DNA of 64,000 nucleotides from contig CAZTJO010000004.1 of assembly GCA_964614095.1 (NCBI GenBank), forward strand, positions 26,115-90,114, given 5' to 3'. Position 1 is the stretch's first letter; every line of letters starts with the position of its first letter. Shown piece by piece: positions 60,426-64,000 of the stretch. Source of the stretch: CAZWKX01 sp964614095. GTDB lineage: Bacteria; Actinomycetota; Acidimicrobiia; Spongiisociales; UBA11373. The position numbers and the translations under genes are program-made. Below the pieces are notes generated by a model. It was given only the letters and a program-made list of their open reading frames with translations. It did no database searches and had not been told where the DNA came from.

Positions 60426-60968
60426 CTAGACGAGCGCTTTCAGGCCGACCCGGAATGCGTCGGCGGCAGAGGTGTCGAAGGCGACCAGCCGTATCTCCTT
60501 CAGGCCCTGGTGCCGGTGCGCCCAGTCGGCACAGGCGGTGGCTATGACGGTTGTGGCCTCTGCAACGGGATATCCAAAGATGCCGGTGGAGATGGCGGGA
60601 AGTGCCACCGTCGTGCAGCCTGCGGAGGCGGCGGTGTCTAGGGCGGCCCAGACGGCGGTGCGCAGCAGGCTCTCACTGTCCTGGTCCTGGTCGTAGCAGG
60701 GCCCCGCCACGTGTACCACATGACGGGCTGGCATGGCCCCGGCGCCGGTGAGGGCAGCTACCCCCGGAGAAAGGGGGCCGTGATCGGCGATCCAGCGATC
60801 GGATTCCTCTTGGATGACCCAGCCTCCGGCACCCACCATTGCCGCGGCCAGACCGCCGGCGTGATCCAGCCAATCGTTGGCGGCGTTGACCACAGCGTCG
60901 ACCTGCTGGGTGGTGATATCGGCCTGAAGAGCCCGGATAACCGTGGCGCCGATGGTGATCTCGTTCAC
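60426..60968 (-). CDS. Macro domain protein (ADP-ribose binding)
   Basis: A 180-residue macro domain. It has DAVVNAANDWLDHAGGLAAA (adenine and distal-ribose site), and TTVALPAISTGIFGYPVAEA (diphosphate loop). Such proteins remove ADP-ribose from proteins or hydrolyse O-acetyl-ADP-ribose. GTG 60968 begins just before the first conserved strand. A heptamer element lies upstream. Confidence 0.93.
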   Translation of the reverse strand: MNEITIGATVIRALQADITTQQVDAVVNAANDWLDHAGGLAAAMVGAGGWVIQEESDRWIADHGPLSPGVAALTGAGAMPARHVVHVAGPCYDQDQDSESLLRTAVWAALDTAASAGCTTVALPAISTGIFGYPVAEATTVIATACADWAHRHQGLKEIRLVAFDTSAADAFRVGLKALV

Positions 60969-60987
60969 GGGGGAAAGGTAACTCCGG

Positions 60988-61055
60988 AGAATACGGAATG
61001 CAGAATGCAAAGTTCAGAGTCGTGTTGTACCGACTCTGAACTCTAGACTCTGCGT
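60988..61055. repeat. Heptamer inverted-repeat element, copy 4
   Basis: Five units at 60988-61022 (AGAATAC, GGAATGC, AGAATGC, AAAGTTC, AGAGTCG) and opposite units TCTGAAC, TCTAGAC, TCTGCGT at 61035-61055. The inner part is a perfect 11-bp stem, GTTCAGAGTCG and CGACTCTGAAC, with an 8-base loop. It lies between the HAD phosphatase stop and the macro-domain start. Confidence 0.85.
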
Positions 61056-61069
61056 CTTCGCAGGTGCTC

Positions 61070-61852
61070 CTACGCCTTTCGCGACCTGCGCAGTAGCACC
61101 CATAGCACCACCGCCACCGCCACCGTGGTCAGCGCCGCGCCCGAGATGATCGGAACCGGGCGGGCCAGTCGGTCTCCAACGGTCACCTGGTGCTCGAACT
61201 CGAGGATGGGCCAGTCCCGCTCTTCGGCGATCTGGCGCAACTCCTTGTCCGGGTTCACCACATGAGGGTGGCCCACCGCTTCGAGGAGCGGAAGATCAGA
61301 GGCCGCGTCCGAGTAGGCAAAGGAATCTTCTAGCCTGATGCCCTCGACGGCGGCCAGGCGGCGCACCTCGGCAGCTTTTGACTCGCCGTAGGCATATAGC
61401 TCGATTCCACCGGTGTAACAGTCGTCCTCATCGACCTCGGCTCGGGTGGCGATGACCTCGTCGACCCCGATGTAGTGGGCTAGGGGCCGCACCACCTCTT
61501 CAGGACTTGCTGAGACGATGATGACCCGGCGGCCTGCCTTGAGATGGTCGTCGATTAGGAAAAGGGCCTCGGCGAAGACGATGGGGGCGACAACCTCGTC
61601 GAGAGCCTCCTCGACGAGCGCCTCCACCTCATCACGTTTCCACCCTCTGGTCAGTGTGAGCACCGCCTTGCGGATGCGTTCAGCGGTGCTGTGGTTGGCA
61701 CCGAACAGTGAGTAGTAGATCTGGCCCACCGCGGCGCGCAGCATGGTTCGGCGGCCCAGCAGGCCCGCCTTCGCCATGGTTCCGGTGAAGGCGAGAACGG
61801 CGGACTTGGCGACCACGGTCTTGTCGAGGTCAAAAAAGGCGGCCTCTGACAT
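61070..61852 (-). CDS. HAD-IB family phosphatase with C-terminal membrane helix
   Basis: A 260-residue HAD phosphatase. Motif I is AAFFDLDKTVVAKSA (nucleophile Asp), motif II IIVSASPEEVV, motif III Lys in GESKAAEV and motif IV FAYSDAASDLPLLEAVG. The C-terminal ~25 residues form a membrane helix followed by a basic tail. Homologues are called SerB-like or glycerol-phosphate phosphatase-like; the substrate is unknown. It is divergent from the Ssd-like/Tad genes, the same arrangement as Rv3661 in Mycobacterium. Confidence 0.92.
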   Translation of the reverse strand: MSEAAFFDLDKTVVAKSAVLAFTGTMAKAGLLGRRTMLRAAVGQIYYSLFGANHSTAERIRKAVLTLTRGWKRDEVEALVEEALDEVVAPIVFAEALFLIDDHLKAGRRVIIVSASPEEVVRPLAHYIGVDEVIATRAEVDEDDCYTGGIELYAYGESKAAEVRRLAAVEGIRLEDSFAYSDAASDLPLLEAVGHPHVVNPDKELRQIAEERDWPILEFEHQVTVGDRLARPVPIISGAALTTVAVAVVLWVLLRRSRKA

Positions 61853-61931
61853 CGCCGGGATTGTAGGTGCTGACCCTCTTGAGACCAGGTCTCCGAAGTC
61901 GTACCTTGCCGGTGCCGACGATCGAGGTCCC

Positions 61932-62495
61932 GTGCCGGCTCTGGCCATCTGGACGCCGGAGGACGGACTGCTGGGAGCGCTCGCGCCCCTGGGTCTGGCC
62001 GCGGCGGCCGGCGGGCCGGCCCTCGTTGTGGATCTCGATCCCGCCGGTCCCCGCTATCCCGGGCCCGGCTCACTGGCCGACCTCGTCGCCGAAGGTCCTC
62101 GCCGCGTCGACCTCCTGCCGCAGCGCCGGGGTGTTGCCGTTCTCCACAACGGCGGGGTCACAGCTACCGAGGCGGCGGCGGTTGTTGAGGCACTGCTGGG
62201 TGGGTGGAACCGGCTGGTGCTTCGACTGCCACCGCGCCCCAAACCGGAGACCACCTTCTCCGTGCCGGTGATTCCGGTGCGGCTCCTGGTTCCCGGGGGC
62301 CTGTTCAAGATGGGCGGAGGGCCGGGTGTCTACCAGTCGACGCCGGCACGGGTGGCCGTTCCGGAGAACGGCGTGCGCCTGCCGCGGCCATCGGTCACCG
62401 CGGTTCGGGCATTGCTGACCGGGCGGCTTCCCGCGCCGACGGATCGCTGGTTGGCGGCCTGGCGGCCGGTTTGGAGGATCCCATGGGAGCGCTAG
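61932..62495 (+). CDS. Ssd/CpaE-like P-loop-less protein of the tad locus
   Basis: A 187-residue protein at the head of the tad locus. It has a weak MinD/CpaE-like pattern (LAIWTPEDGLLGALAPLGLA, ALVVDLDPAGPRYPG) but no deviant Walker A. In Mycobacterium the gene in this position is Rv3660c (Ssd), a CpaE-like protein of about twice the length, so this is a short or reduced form. It may help place the pilus machinery. The TadA gene starts inside its last 13 bases. Confidence 0.7.
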   Translation: MPALAIWTPEDGLLGALAPLGLAAAAGGPALVVDLDPAGPRYPGPGSLADLVAEGPRRVDLLPQRRGVAVLHNGGVTATEAAAVVEALLGGWNRLVLRLPPRPKPETTFSVPVIPVRLLVPGGLFKMGGGPGVYQSTPARVAVPENGVRLPRPSVTAVRALLTGRLPAPTDRWLAAWRPVWRIPWER

Positions 62496-63544
62496 AGAGG
62501 GTGGTGGAGAGGATCGTTGCCTCGTCTGTGCCGTTGCGGCGCGCCGACGTGACCCGGGCTGCGCTTCGCCTCGCGGCAGAGGAGGCGCCTCTCGACGTGC
62601 GGCGGGTGGCGGCCGCTGCCGTCGATGCGCTCGTCGGGTTTGGGCCGCTGGAGCCGCTGCTCGCTGATGCTGCCGTGAGCGATGTGCTGGTCAATTCTCC
62701 CGACGAGGTGTGGGTGGAACGCTGTGGGCGGCTGGAGCGGGCGCCGGTAGCGTTTCCCGATGCGGCCTCGGTGGTCGCGGCCGTGGAGCGGGTAATCGCC
62801 CCGCTGGGCCTTCGCCTCGACCGGGCTTCGCCTGCCGTCGATGCCCGCCTGGCCGATGGGTCTCGCCTGCACGCCGCCATCCCGCCGGCCTCGCCCGACG
62901 GCCCGGTCGTGGCCATCCGGCGCTTCACTCAGGCGGTTCCCGATCTGGATGCCCTGGTCGAGGCCGGGTCGCTGCGGTCAGAGGGGGCCGCGGTCCTTGT
63001 CGATGCCGTTGCCGGGCAAAAGAACCTTCTGGTGAGCGGTGGGACCGGTTCCGGCAAAACCACGCTGCTCAACGTGCTCTCCAGAGAGATTCCGGAGTTG
63101 GAGCGGGTGGTCACCATCGAAGATTCGGCCGAATTGGCGCTCTCCGGCCACGTGATCCGATTGGAGGCTCGGCCGCCGAACGCCGAGGGAGCGGGAGAGA
63201 TCACCCTGCGCACCCTGGTCCGTCATGCGCTTCGGATGCGGCCGGACCGCATCATCGTCGGTGAGGTGAGAGGGCCGGAGGCGCTCGATCTCATCCAGGC
63301 CATGAGCACCGGTCACAGTGGGTCGATGGGGACGGTGCACGCCAATGGGCCCGCCGAGGCGCTGTGGCGGCTGGAAACGCTGGCGTTGTCGGGCGAGCAG
63401 CGGCCAGCTCCCGACGCGGTCAGGAGACAGCTCTTCAGTGCCGTCGATGTGATCGTGCACATGGCGCGTCGGGGGAGCCTGCGTACCGTGGCGGTGGTGT
63501 CGGAGGTGGACGGCGCCAGACTGCAGGAGGTCTACCGGTGCTAG
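62483..63544 (+). CDS. tadA: TadA/CpaF pilus assembly ATPase
   Basis: A 353-residue secretion ATPase of the VirB11/CpaF group. It has DVLVNSPDEVWVERCGRL in the N-terminal domain, Walker A LLVSGGTGSGKTTLLNVL, TIEDSAELAL, Walker B region RPDRIIVGEVRGPEALDLI with catalytic Glu, and TGHSGSMGTVHAN. It powers assembly of Flp/Tad pili. GGAGG sits five bases before ATG 62483. The following TadB gene overlaps its stop. Confidence 0.95.
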   Translation: MGALERVVERIVASSVPLRRADVTRAALRLAAEEAPLDVRRVAAAAVDALVGFGPLEPLLADAAVSDVLVNSPDEVWVERCGRLERAPVAFPDAASVVAAVERVIAPLGLRLDRASPAVDARLADGSRLHAAIPPASPDGPVVAIRRFTQAVPDLDALVEAGSLRSEGAAVLVDAVAGQKNLLVSGGTGSGKTTLLNVLSREIPELERVVTIEDSAELALSGHVIRLEARPPNAEGAGEITLRTLVRHALRMRPDRIIVGEVRGPEALDLIQAMSTGHSGSMGTVHANGPAEALWRLETLALSGEQRPAPDAVRRQLFSAVDVIVHMARRGSLRTVAVVSEVDGARLQEVYRC

Positions 63545-64000
63545 CGGCCGGTCTTGCTGCCGTGGCCCTGCTGTGTGGTGCGCCACCGTTGGCGGCGGCC
63601 TTCTGTCTCCTGGCGTGGTGGCAACCCGTTTGGTGCGGGGCCGGTGTTCTTTTCTGGGTGGTGTTTGCCCTCCGCCGTCGCCGAGCCGGCTCACCCGGAC
63701 CCGATACCGAGGCGGACTTCCTGCGCGGGCTGGCGGCGGAGCTCGAGTCGGGTGCCTCTCTGCGGTCCGGGGTGGCGGCTGCGGCACAGCGGGTCCCCTC
63801 GCTTGATCTCGATGCGGCCTCCCGGCTGGCGGCCGCCGGCATGCCGGCCTGGCGTGTAGGAGCGTGTATCGGTTCGTCCCTCCGGGTCAACGGGCGCCTG
63901 GTGGCTGCAGCCTTCCGGCTTGCTGCAGAGGGTGGGGGGCGGGTGGCGGCTCTGATGCAGTCGCTGGCGGCGAGGGCCGCCGAGGTGGGCAGGCTCAGGC
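63538..64000 (+). CDS. TadB-like membrane protein, N-terminal part
   Basis: The first ~154 residues of a gene that runs off the right edge. GTG 63538 overlaps the TadA stop (GTGCTAG). It starts with two hydrophobic segments (LAAVALLCGAPPLAAAFCLL and GAGVLFWVVFALRRRR) and continues with the beginning of a T2SS-F domain (FLRGLAAELESGASLRSGVA), matching TadB in size and order. TadB is the inner-membrane platform of the Tad machine and should be followed by TadC and Flp pilin genes. Confidence 0.82.
   Translation, partial: MLAAGLAAVALLCGAPPLAAAFCLLAWWQPVWCGAGVLFWVVFALRRRRAGSPGPDTEADFLRGLAAELESGASLRSGVAAAAQRVPSLDLDAASRLAAAGMPAWRVGACIGSSLRVNGRLVAAAFRLAAEGGGRVAALMQSLAARAAEVGRLR

Overview
The window is 64 kb of GC-rich bacterial DNA with frequent GTG starts, tight four-base gene overlaps and few intergenic spaces. 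Gene content points to a high-GC actinobacterium, probably Acidimicrobiia or a related uncultured class. The main pointers are a nickel superoxide dismutase of actinobacterial type, an LCP wall-polymer transferase, and a Tad pilus locus beside a HAD-IB phosphatase in the same order as Rv3661-Rv3660c-Rv3659c-Rv3658c of Mycobacterium. The class assignment is inference. Two runs of exactly 100 N, each flanked by the same 55-mer on both sides, show that this is a scaffolded short-read assembly, probably a metagenome bin.

Layout. 0-5.5 kb: the end of an amidohydrolase, then a compact operon of a Cache-HAMP histidine kinase, a receiver-kinase hybrid, a lone receiver, and HdrC- and HdrB-like iron-sulfur proteins. 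5.5-9.4 kb: nitroreductase and a divergent Rrf2 regulator, a 30-residue lysine-rich peptide gene, a LuxR-type regulator and sodN. 9.9-19 kb: 8-oxoguanine deaminase, a heterodimeric ABC exporter, hpt, a Trx-VKOR membrane protein and a NarL-type two-component pair. 19-29 kb: a GH3 lipoprotein, HIT protein, CysQ-like phosphatase, FMN dehydrogenase, a FG-GAP propeller/RTX secreted protein, hflX, the selenocysteine tRNA gene, a DUF6629 membrane protein and an acyltransferase. 29-46.6 kb: envelope proteins, a CoADR-like flavoprotein, an RNase-type metallo-beta-lactamase, LCP protein, a principal-type sigma factor with a visible promoter, CBS protein, a broken HerA-like ATPase, LOG and ArsR proteins, a phosphoribosyltransferase-hydrolase fusion, a DUF4015 glycosidase and a split XdhC. 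46.6-64 kb: nitroreductase, a lipoprotein PBP, Tam, SH3-domain protein, response regulator, YbdK-type ligase, tldD/tldE, arfB, a LEA-like protein, DUF4389 and DUF1353 proteins, GDPD, MOSC, macro domain, HAD-IB phosphatase and the start of a tad locus that runs off the right edge.

Themes. Redox and stress functions recur (Hdr pair under two-component genes, Rrf2/nitroreductase, NiSOD, CoADR-like protein, Trx-VKOR, 8-oxoguanine deaminase), as do envelope functions (LCP, PBP, GH3, DUF4015, ABC exporter, Tad). The most unusual non-coding signal is a family of at least four intergenic elements built from tandem 7-bp units (consensus AGAATNC) followed by the reverse-complement units, so each can fold into a hairpin. 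Two genes carry apparent lesions: the HerA-like ATPase has a frameshift plus an in-frame TAG, and the DUF1353 gene has a frameshift. Both frameshifts lie in short homopolymers and may be assembly errors.
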